Shown piece after piece: positions 1 through 5,520 of a stretch of 5,547 bases of DNA; position 1 is the stretch's first letter, and each line of letters opens with the position of its first letter. A program made the position numbers and the translations under genes. The stretch is from Pseudomonadota bacterium (GTDB lineage: Bacteria > Pseudomonadota > Alphaproteobacteria > Rickettsiales > SXRF01). The stretch lies in the NCBI GenBank assembly GCA_028873275.1, contig JAGWLJ010000113.1, positions 1-5,547 of the forward strand, given 5' to 3'. The notes below the pieces were generated by a model. The model was not told where the DNA came from, made no database searches, and saw only the letters and a program-made list of their open reading frames with translations.

Positions 1-43
1 TGCCGCCGGAAAGGATAACCGGGATGATTTTTTCAGAGAGCAT
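1..43 (-). CDS. algA: Mannose-1-phosphate guanylyltransferase (AlgA/ManC type), N-terminal fragment
   Basis: Only the first 14 codons are inside the window; the gene runs off the low-coordinate edge. They read MLSEKIIPVILSGG. This is the typical N-terminus of the AlgA/ManC/XanB nucleotidyltransferases, whose glycine-rich signature (LSGG...) binds the nucleotide. The family makes GDP-mannose from mannose-1-phosphate and GTP. AlgA-type members also carry a C-terminal phosphomannose isomerase domain, which cannot be seen here. The start at 43 is preferred because a strong AGGAG lies seven bases upstream. An in-frame ATG at 49 is only one base from that SD and would merely add Met-Pro. Position directly after algD fits supply of AlgD's substrate, GDP-mannose. 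Whether it is the bifunctional AlgA form or a monofunctional ManC cannot be decided from this fragment. Confidence 0.8.
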   Translation of the reverse strand, partial: MLSEKIIPVILSGG

Positions 44-123
44 GGGCATTCTCCTCTTAAGAATTCCATGCAACCAAAACCCGCGTTAATTCGCTATAGT
101 CGGCAGCGTTTCCTTTATAATGT
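44..123 (-). other. AT-richer intergenic gap between algD and algA/manC
   Basis: This 80-base gap is clearly richer in A and T than the genes around it. It holds the algA Shine-Dalgarno at its downstream end. TATAAA-like and TATAGC-like hexamers are present on the minus strand, but neither has a convincing -35 partner at 16-18 bases. I see no terminator hairpin with a T run, so read-through from algD is likely. It could hold a weak internal promoter, but the sequence does not prove one. Confidence 0.35.
51..55 (-). promoter_or_regulatory. Ribosome binding site of algA/manC
   Basis: On the minus strand AGGAG (within AAGAGGAG, 51-58) sits seven bases before the ATG at 43. It is the strongest Shine-Dalgarno in the window and decides between the two in-frame ATGs at 49 and 43. 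The gene therefore has its own efficient initiation signal and is not translationally coupled to algD. Confidence 0.8.
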
Positions 124-1530
124 TTATGAAGGCAATATGGTCTTGCGCATAAGCGACAGCACTGGCAGCGAAGCGCCGAAACTCTGCCGCTCTTCCCTGG
201 GCGCGCTCACAGCGGCGCCCGATGAATAGCTGGAGCGCACGGGCTTCAGCGGCTTCATCGCGAAGGCGTTGCGCGCCATTTCCGGACAGCGCGTGAGATC
301 GATCACCGGCTTCCTGCCATACCGCGCCGCCAGCTCGTAATAAGCCGGCAGCCGGTGCATGATGACCAGCGTATCGGCCGTGCCGGCCACCATGTCTGGC
401 TCCATGATGTCGAGGCGATGCGGCGTATCGCCCAGCGGCAGGCGCTCTCCCGGCCGGTAGGCCGGATCATGCGCCGCAACGCCGATGTCGCCGGCGATCA
501 GCTGAGAAGCGATGGCCAGCGCCGGGCTTTCGCGCAGATCGTCGACATGCTCCTTGAACGCCACGCCGAAAATGCCGACGCGCTTGGGCCGGGTGGCGAG
601 AATGGCGTTCAAGCCCAGCGCAATATGCGCCTCGTTGCTGGGCAGGATCGAATTGACCAGCGGCGCCTGCACGCCCAGCTCGTCGGCCAGCCAGGAAAGC
701 CCGCGCACGTCCTTGGGCAGGCAGGAGCCGCCGAAGGCAAAGCCGGGCTTGAGGTAATTTCCGGAGAGATTGAGCCGTCGGTCGGAGAGAAACACACGCG
801 CCGTTTCCTCCGGCCGGCCACCGAAAGCGACGGCGATGCGGCCGATCTCGTTGGCAAAACTGACTTTCAGCGCATGCCAGGTGTTGTCGACATATTTGGC
901 GAATTCTGCAGCCTCCACCGAGACGCGCAGCCGCTCATCGGCTTCGACCTCGCGGTAGAGCGCCTCGATGCGATTGCCTGCCTCTTCCGTGTCGGCGCCG
1001 ATGACGACGCGCCCGGTGCGGAAGAAATCGGCCACCGCCGTTCCCTCGCGCAGGAATTCCGGGTTGGAGGCCATGTGGAATCCCTCGCCCGCTTTTTTGC
1101 CGGAGGCTTTCTCGACGATATGCGTCAGGCGGCGGCGGATGGTTCCCGGCGGCACCGTGCTGCGCACCGCAATCACCGGCGCGTTATCGCTTTCCCGCAG
1201 CGCATAGCCGATCTGCGCGCACACCTTGTCGAGCTGCGACAGGTCCGGCTCGTCTTTCGTCGGCGTGCCGACGGCGATGACGACGACATCCGACTGCGCC
1301 GCCACCTTGTAATCTTCGCCGGCGGAGAGCCGACCGGCCTGCACCCCCTCGCGCACCAGCTCGTCGATTCCCGGCTCGACGAAAGGCGCGCGGCCTTCCC
1401 TGATCGCTTCGATGCGCGCCGGGTCGATATCGACGCCGGTCACATAAAAACCCTGCTTGGCAAAACAAGCAGCGGATACGGTTCCAACCGGACCGAGTCC
1501 GAATACGCAAACGTCATAATGCATGGTCAT
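124..1530 (-). CDS. algD: GDP-mannose 6-dehydrogenase (AlgD)
   Basis: Cytoplasmic NAD-dependent four-electron oxidation of GDP-mannose to GDP-mannuronate, the committed step of alginate synthesis. The protein has 468 residues. The N-terminal Rossmann domain has GLGPVG at 11-16 and the ribose-binding acidic residue D34 after the second strand. VGTPT lies at 87-91 and SNPEFLREG at 155-163. The central helix reads NTWHALKVSFANEIG (216-230) and closely matches AlgD rather than UDP-glucose dehydrogenases. The catalytic motif GFAFGGSCLPKD (263-274) has Cys270 as the thioester nucleophile. DDLRESP (330-336) marks the C-terminal nucleotide-binding domain. The start is the ATG at 1530: it overlaps the alg8 stop as ATGA and has AGGTGA seven bases upstream. 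An ATG at 1524 and an upstream one at 1587 are less well supported. Family length is about 436 residues; residues from about 433 on form a basic, Ser/Ala-rich tail of about 35 residues. UDP-sugar dehydrogenase activity is the main alternative, but context and motifs favour AlgD. Confidence 0.93.
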   Translation of the reverse strand: MTMHYDVCVFGLGPVGTVSAACFAKQGFYVTGVDIDPARIEAIREGRAPFVEPGIDELVREGVQAGRLSAGEDYKVAAQSDVVVIAVGTPTKDEPDLSQLDKVCAQIGYALRESDNAPVIAVRSTVPPGTIRRRLTHIVEKASGKKAGEGFHMASNPEFLREGTAVADFFRTGRVVIGADTEEAGNRIEALYREVEADERLRVSVEAAEFAKYVDNTWHALKVSFANEIGRIAVAFGGRPEETARVFLSDRRLNLSGNYLKPGFAFGGSCLPKDVRGLSWLADELGVQAPLVNSILPSNEAHIALGLNAILATRPKRVGIFGVAFKEHVDDLRESPALAIASQLIAGDIGVAAHDPAYRPGERLPLGDTPHRLDIMEPDMVAGTADTLVIMHRLPAYYELAARYGRKPVIDLTRCPEMARNAFAMKPLKPVRSSYSSGAAVSAPREERQSFGASLPVLSLMRKTILPS

Positions 1531-3086
1531 AAGGGGCTCACCTGGATAAGTTGTTGCACATCGGGCAGGCGCAGGACGCCCAGGCACAGAAGCAGTGCCA
1601 GCGCCAGCGCCGCCATCGTCAGTCCATTCTGATAGAGAGGAAAGAGCCGGTTGATGCGCGGGCCGGAAAGGTCGATCCCGCGCTGGTCAAGCCGGTTGGC
1701 CCAGCGTTGTTGCGGCAGGCGGAACATCAGCCATACCTTGACGAAGGCCAGCGTCAACTGGTTGCAGTAAAGAATGAAAGGGTAGGATACGTGGATGCGG
1801 CGCGAATAGAAAAACAGCGCCGAGGACATACAGAAGCGCGTGCCCATGATCCACAGCACGTAGGTGAAGAAAAACTGCGCCTTGATGAAAAGCATAGTGG
1901 AAAGCGCGGTGAGAAACCCGGCCAGCGTCGTCCAGATGGTAAGCCGCTGGTCGATCAGGCACCACCAGATGTACGGCTTGCAGACCTGCGGCCCGAGCAG
2001 GATGGCGCGCATGCCGTTTCTCAGCATGTTGCCCGACCAGCGCAACGTGTTGTCGAGCGCGCGCTTCAGGCCTTTGCCCTCCACGCGCTCGATGGTGTAG
2101 ACCAGCGCGTCGGGCACGAAAAGCATGTCGCAGCGGTGCCTGAGCAGGTAATACCAGGTACTCTTGTCGTCGCCGGAGAGAAAGCGAAAATCGCCCCAGA
2201 ACCAGTGATTCAGATGGTCGCTTTCCACCAGGCGGATGAATTCGTCCTGCACCACGAGGGGTGCGCGGAAGACCGAGAAGCGGCCGGTCAGCGTCAGCAC
2301 GCGGCGCGACAGCGAATGCGACTGCATCCACATGCGGCGCTGGGCGAAGCGCATGGTGAGCCATTTCTGAAGCCATTGCGGGCCGATGCACAGCGCCTCC
2401 TCGTCGGTGGTCAGCGCCTTGAGTTTCGGGTCGGCCCCCATCAGCGACAGGCAGCGCTGCAGGCAGCCCTGCATGATGACGCTGTCGCCGTCGAGCAGGA
2501 TGGCGATGTCGTCGGAATGCACAAATTCGCGGGAGAGCGCGCGCAGCGTCAGCCCGATGGCGATGCGCTTGCCCGGCTGGTTCTGGCGCACGAAATTCAC
2601 TCCGACGTCCGCCGGCGGCGCCGTTTCCAGCCACTGGCGGATGACGCGCTCGTCCATGTCGGCGCCGGTGCCGATCCACAGCGTCGCCGCCAGGCCGTTG
2701 TCGCGCACTTCGCGGAAGATCGACTCCAGGCATTTGGCGGTGGTCCATGGATGCTCGTGAAACGTCGTCATTACGAAATGCACATGGCGCGGCCGCCAAC
2801 CCTCCAGCCAGGACAGGTTGGCGTAGCGGCGCAGCGCCGGGTAAACGACGCGGCCGTAATATTGCGAGCGGCCGAAATTCAGCATCCACCAGCTGTAGCG
2901 CCACAGGCCGAACGCCCCCACGATCATCAGCGCGCTATGCGTGCGGATGTCGCTGAGCGGCGGCGAGAAGGCCAGCCAGATAAACGTCCATATGCCCCCG
3001 TAGAACGCCAGATGCACCATATCCTGCCAGCGCAGGGTGAAGTCGCGGTAGCGTCCTTTGAAGACGATGTCAGGCGGGGTGATCAT
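1527..3086 (-). CDS. alg8: Alginate polymerase catalytic subunit Alg8 (family-2 membrane glycosyltransferase)
   Basis: Inner-membrane processive glycosyltransferase that polymerises GDP-mannuronate and passes the chain to the periplasm together with Alg44. The protein has 519 residues (Pseudomonas Alg8 is about 494). Two hydrophobic segments (about 24-42 and 50-68) precede a cytoplasmic GT-2 domain, and about four more follow (about 380-403, 404-427, 432-455, 486-506). GT-2 landmarks are LLDGDS (D199, D201), TTD (226-228) and SGDDK (D306, D307, K308). From memory, Pseudomonas Alg8 residues D188, D190, D295, D296 and K297 are required for activity; all five correspond here at a constant offset of 11. 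The QxxRW-like site reads NTLRW (346-350), with Asn in place of Gln. The start at 3086 is nine bases after the alg44 stop and lacks a Shine-Dalgarno; translation probably depends on alg44. The 3' end overlaps algD by four bases (ATGA). A generic cellulose or hyaluronan synthase is less likely given the algD and alg44 neighbours. Confidence 0.92.
   Translation of the reverse strand: MITPPDIVFKGRYRDFTLRWQDMVHLAFYGGIWTFIWLAFSPPLSDIRTHSALMIVGAFGLWRYSWWMLNFGRSQYYGRVVYPALRRYANLSWLEGWRPRHVHFVMTTFHEHPWTTAKCLESIFREVRDNGLAATLWIGTGADMDERVIRQWLETAPPADVGVNFVRQNQPGKRIAIGLTLRALSREFVHSDDIAILLDGDSVIMQGCLQRCLSLMGADPKLKALTTDEEALCIGPQWLQKWLTMRFAQRRMWMQSHSLSRRVLTLTGRFSVFRAPLVVQDEFIRLVESDHLNHWFWGDFRFLSGDDKSTWYYLLRHRCDMLFVPDALVYTIERVEGKGLKRALDNTLRWSGNMLRNGMRAILLGPQVCKPYIWWCLIDQRLTIWTTLAGFLTALSTMLFIKAQFFFTYVLWIMGTRFCMSSALFFYSRRIHVSYPFILYCNQLTLAFVKVWLMFRLPQQRWANRLDQRGIDLSGPRINRLFPLYQNGLTMAALALALLLCLGVLRLPDVQQLIQVSPL
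1538..1543 (-). promoter_or_regulatory. Ribosome binding site of algD inside the alg8 3' end
   Basis: AGGTGA on the minus strand lies seven bases before the ATG at 1530, within the last codons of alg8. With the ATGA stop/start overlap (1527-1530) this fixes the algD start and predicts translational coupling to alg8. Confidence 0.65.
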
Positions 3087-3095
3087 GGAGGGTAA

Positions 3096-4640
3096 TCAGA
3101 AGAAGCGGCTGAAAACAACGCTCGAAGCGGTGCCAGGCGCGATCTTCCCAAGCGCCTGAGCGGCGCGATCGCCAGCCGGCTCCAGCGTCACCATCACCGT
3201 CTTGAACTGGTCGTTCTGCAGATTCTGCCACTGGAAGAGGCCGTGGTTCTGGCCGAGTGTCATGCTGTAGTAATCGACGTCGACCACCTTCATGGGCACG
3301 CTCCACCAGTGCGAGGCGAAATAGACATTGGCGGTTTTCCCCGGCGCCACATGCAGCGCCTCCTGCTGGGTCAGGAACGCCTGCACCACATGCGCGCCGC
3401 CCTGCTCGAAAATCGCCACCGGATCCCCGTATTTCACCGCGCTGCTGCCCGGCGCGAATACGCGCACCAGCTGCCCTTCAGCCGGCGCCTTGATGGTCAG
3501 GCGCGATTTCTGCTCCTTCATGAAATCCAGCTGCTTCTGCGCCACGCTGACCTTCTCCAGCGCCGCCTGACGCAGCGCCTCGGTATCGAGAATGCCGTTC
3601 TGCACTGCCGAATCGCGCACCTGGAAGCCAGCCTTCACCGTCGACAGCTCCTCCTGCCGGCGGCCCTCCTCCTGGCGCGCGGCATGCAGCTGACGCTCGG
3701 TGTCGTAATAATCGCCGCGCACCTTGTCGAGATAGATCTGCGACACAAATCCCTCTTTGGCCAGCTGCTCGATACGGCGCACCGAATCGGCCTTCACTTC
3801 GAGATTATGCCTGAGCGAATCGACGCTGTCGGACGCCGTGCCCCATTCTTTCGACACGATATTCTCTGCCGCCTTCTGGCGCTTCTTTTCCAGGTCCAGC
3901 ATCGCAGTCAGTCGGTCGGCCTCGACGCCGGCATCCTGCATGGTGAGCGACGCCTGCTGCATCTCATAATCGAGATGCGGATCGGTCATGACGGCCAGCG
4001 TCTGCCCGGCGGCGACCGGCGTATTGGGCGCGGCAAGATAGGTGATGTCGCCGGAGGCCGGCGAGGTAATGATGGTGTTGCGGCCGGTAACCATGGCGGT
4101 ATCGATCTTCATCTGAAAGACGTTGGTATAGATAACCGTGGCCAGCGCCAGCGCCAGCGCGGCGCCCGCCCATTTATAGAGGCGCATGCCCTGCTGCCGC
4201 CGGTATAACGCTTCCTGTTCCGGCAGGTTGGGCAGGGGGTTGAGCGTGGCCGGCGTCACCGGGAGGTCGAGTTTCTTGATGATACCGCCGATCGGCGCCA
4301 TCTCGCCGGTAGTGAGGCCCTGGATGAACGTACGCAGCGTCTCCTGCTCGCGCTCACCGAGATTGACGAATTCGGCCGCCAGTTCGCGCTCATGGCCGTC
4401 ATAGCGGCAGACGCGGGCATTCGCATCAAACCCCACATCGAACCCATGAAAAGGAATTTTGACATAGACGTCGATGTAATCGCCGGGCCGGACCGTTTTG
4501 GTGATGTCCGCCACCCGGAAACCGGAAACGCTCCAGTTCATCGATGGGTAATCCTTGCCGCCGATGGCGATGACGATGGGAACCGTCACGCGCCAGTGGC
4601 GACGCTGGCTGGGGACGACATAACGGGCACTGAGAGCCAT
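3096..4640 (-). CDS. alg44: Alginate co-polymerase Alg44 (PilZ c-di-GMP receptor plus HlyD-like periplasmic arm)
   Basis: Inner-membrane c-di-GMP receptor required with Alg8 for alginate polymerisation. The protein has 514 residues; the Pseudomonas protein has about 389. Residues 1-120 form a PilZ domain with the ligand motifs RxxxR (R13, R17) and NxSxxG (N35, S37, G40). These correspond to R17/R21/D44/S46 of Pseudomonas Alg44, with Asn for the first acidic residue. One membrane helix lies at about 156-172 and puts the rest in the periplasm. Residues 186-216 and 380-412 look like the two halves of a lipoyl/biotinyl-like hairpin. Between them, about 225-375 is a charged, heptad-rich coiled-coil hairpin. 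Residues 413-490 fit the HlyD beta-barrel. The start is the ATG at 4640, with GGAG eight bases upstream. It is the first gene of the apparent operon; the next gene, alg8, lies nine bases after its stop. Other HlyD/PilZ fusions exist, but the N-terminus and the neighbouring alg8 favour Alg44. Confidence 0.9.
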   Translation of the reverse strand: MALSARYVVPSQRRHWRVTVPIVIAIGGKDYPSMNWSVSGFRVADITKTVRPGDYIDVYVKIPFHGFDVGFDANARVCRYDGHERELAAEFVNLGEREQETLRTFIQGLTTGEMAPIGGIIKKLDLPVTPATLNPLPNLPEQEALYRRQQGMRLYKWAGAALALALATVIYTNVFQMKIDTAMVTGRNTIITSPASGDITYLAAPNTPVAAGQTLAVMTDPHLDYEMQQASLTMQDAGVEADRLTAMLDLEKKRQKAAENIVSKEWGTASDSVDSLRHNLEVKADSVRRIEQLAKEGFVSQIYLDKVRGDYYDTERQLHAARQEEGRRQEELSTVKAGFQVRDSAVQNGILDTEALRQAALEKVSVAQKQLDFMKEQKSRLTIKAPAEGQLVRVFAPGSSAVKYGDPVAIFEQGGAHVVQAFLTQQEALHVAPGKTANVYFASHWWSVPMKVVDVDYYSMTLGQNHGLFQWQNLQNDQFKTVMVTLEPAGDRAAQALGKIAPGTASSVVFSRFF

Positions 4641-4648
4641 GGCCTTTA

Positions 4649-4652
4649 CTCC
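4649..4652 (-). promoter_or_regulatory. Ribosome binding site of alg44
   Basis: GGAG on the minus strand, eight bases before the ATG at 4640. It is the first clear initiation signal of the alginate gene cluster and supports 4640 as the start of the PilZ protein. Confidence 0.6.
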
Positions 4653-4732
4653 GGCTTGAATAGCAGGCGCACAGCATACGTTCCGGGCCGATAAAATGAC
4701 GATAGGGAGGAAGAGGATGGGAAAGAAGGGGT

Positions 4733-4748
4733 GGATAAATAATTATCC
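4733..4748. repeat. 16-bp palindrome GGATAA-N4-TTATCC
   Basis: Two perfect 6-bp arms flank ATAA (on the + strand). It is AT-rich in a GC-rich setting, in front of the alg44 leader, one base from the edge of the larger repeat element. It could be an operator, or a remnant of the original 3' flank of the peptidase gene. The arms are short and there is no following T run, so it is not an obvious terminator. Confidence 0.4.
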
Positions 4749-4831
4749 GCGTCATTGCGAGGGAATGTAACGACGAAGCAATCCCTCGACTGGATTGCGT
4801 CGTCAGCCTGCGGCTTCCTCGCAATGACGGC
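4749..4831. repeat. Nested palindromic intergenic repeat (MITE/REP-like)
   Basis: The outer arms are perfect 13-bp inverted repeats: CGTCATTGCGAGG at 4750-4762 and its reverse complement at 4817-4829. An inner pair, 4772-4784 and 4792-4804, matches at 12 of 13 positions around a 7-base loop (4785-4791). The whole can fold as a long interrupted hairpin or cruciform. The GTCATTGCGAG...GCAATGACG termini with an internal GAAGCAATCC/GGATTGC pair resemble a palindromic repeat type seen between genes in many bacterial genomes (recognised from memory, not from a search). A 5-base TATCC occurs on both sides (4744-4748 and 4832-4836), consistent with a target duplication. The right end overlaps the peptidase stop codon. 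It may also act as an RNA hairpin at the 3' end of the peptidase transcript. Confidence 0.8.
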
Positions 4832-5520
4832 TATCCATACTGATACAGCCCGCGCCCGTGCGCCTTCAGCCAGCGCTCGGCTTTGCGATATTCGGGGAAG
4901 AGTTCCTCCACCACGGCCCAGAAGGCGGCGCTGTGGTTATGCTCCTTAAGGTGCGCCACTTCGTGGCTGACCAGGTATTCCAGCACCTCGTAAGGCGCGA
5001 ACACCAGCCGCCAGGAAAAGGAAAGGTTGCCGTCATGGCTGCAGCTGCCCCAGCGCGAATGCGTGTCGCGCAGGGAGATTTTCCGCACGCGCACGCCGAC
5101 CAGCGCCGATTTATGCGCAGCTAATGTCCTGATTTCTTTTTCCGCCTGCTTTTTCAGCCACTCGCGCACGCGCCGCGCCATGAAATCCTCCGCACCGGCG
5201 ACTAAAATCTCATCGCCCTGCGCCGTCACCACGCCGCGCCCGCCAACATGCTTCAGCGTATAGGTTTTCCCCAGCACGGGAATCGTCTGGCCGCCGGCAA
5301 AGGGAATGCGCCCGGATTTCTCATGCAGCTGCTTCTCGATCCAGCCGCGCTTCTCGTCGACGAAACGTAACCCTTGCCTGACGCTGGCATATCGCGGTAG
5401 GGTAAGGCCGATCGCAGCTTTAAGCGGGTGGTAGCGGATCACCATGCGCCGGGCGCTGCGATGCTTGCGGATAAGGATGGGAAGGCGTGTGCCGTCGGCC
5501 AGTTCAACGGAATGATTCAT
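4831..5520 (-). CDS. YgjP-like (SprT/DUF45) zinc metallopeptidase
   Basis: Predicted soluble zinc-dependent metallopeptidase of the YgjP/DUF45 family; the physiological substrate is not known to me. The signature SRWGSCS (155-161, numbered from the ATG at 5520) is followed by NLSFSWRLVFAP, then the zinc motif HEVAH (186-190), and NHSAAFW (195-201) supplying a third His ligand (H196). These elements and their spacing are diagnostic of the family, and the length of 229 residues is usual. The start is uncertain: ATG 5520 has no clear Shine-Dalgarno. An in-frame GTG at 5544 would add eight residues, with its initiation region outside the window. The stop at 4831-4833 (TAG) is partly formed by the adjoining repeat element. 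The gene has the same orientation as the alginate genes but is separated from them by 190 bases and a repeat; I see no functional link. Confidence 0.85.
   Translation of the reverse strand: MNHSVELADGTRLPILIRKHRSARRMVIRYHPLKAAIGLTLPRYASVRQGLRFVDEKRGWIEKQLHEKSGRIPFAGGQTIPVLGKTYTLKHVGGRGVVTAQGDEILVAGAEDFMARRVREWLKKQAEKEIRTLAAHKSALVGVRVRKISLRDTHSRWGSCSHDGNLSFSWRLVFAPYEVLEYLVSHEVAHLKEHNHSAAFWAVVEELFPEYRKAERWLKAHGRGLYQYG

Larger units (their letters stand above)
4641..4748 (-). promoter_or_regulatory. Upstream/leader region of the alg44-alg8-algD-algA cluster
   Basis: This is the only non-coding space ahead of alg44 apart from the repeat element, so any promoter of the cluster should be here or further upstream. 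It contains a 16-bp palindrome (4733-4748), a near-uninterrupted pyrimidine tract on the coding strand (4704-4731, 27 of 28 positions), and the alg44 Shine-Dalgarno. I cannot assign a convincing sigma-70 promoter. The best sigma-E/AlgU-like match (GGAAC with a distant TCAAG) has too long a spacer and would start transcription on top of the Shine-Dalgarno. The region is called by position only. Confidence 0.3.

Noticed and set aside
355..1632. 425-codon open frame on the + strand opposite algD
   Set aside because: Low-information Arg/Asp/His-rich translation lying opposite a gene with diagnostic AlgD motifs; no Shine-Dalgarno or conserved motif seen.
1551..3095. 514-codon open frame on the + strand, antisense to the whole of alg8
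   Set aside because: Its translation is rich in Arg, Gln, His and Ala with no recognisable domain or membrane segment, as expected for the mirror frame of a GC-rich gene. The minus-strand frame has clear Alg8 motifs.
4141..4158. Three tandem GCCAGC hexamers in alg44
   Set aside because: They encode the Ala-Leu repeats of the membrane helix. The unit is a multiple of three, so copy changes would not switch the frame; ordinary codon repetition explains them.
3243..4208. 321-codon open frame on the + strand opposite alg44
   Set aside because: The Leu/Arg/His-rich pattern is that of a codon-bias mirror of the coiled-coil region; no domain recognised.
4655..4684. Possible sigma-E/AlgU-type promoter (GGAAC ... 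TCAAG) before alg44
   Set aside because: The spacer is 20 bases between the core hexamer parts, too long for this class, and transcription would start at the alg44 Shine-Dalgarno.
4426..4824. Minus-strand 132-codon open frame starting in the repeat and running into alg44
   Set aside because: Its first residues are the translation of the palindromic repeat and the rest is a shifted frame of the alg44 leader and PilZ domain. The CxC...CxxC-like pattern inside is accidental.
4750..4829. CRISPR-like or tRNA-like structure in the intergenic repeat
   Set aside because: There is a single nested palindrome rather than regularly spaced direct repeats, and no cloverleaf or anticodon arm can be drawn.
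4750..4829. Classical intrinsic terminator for the peptidase gene
   Set aside because: The hairpin is strong, but no T run follows it on the minus strand. It may stabilise RNA or attenuate transcription but cannot be called a terminator.
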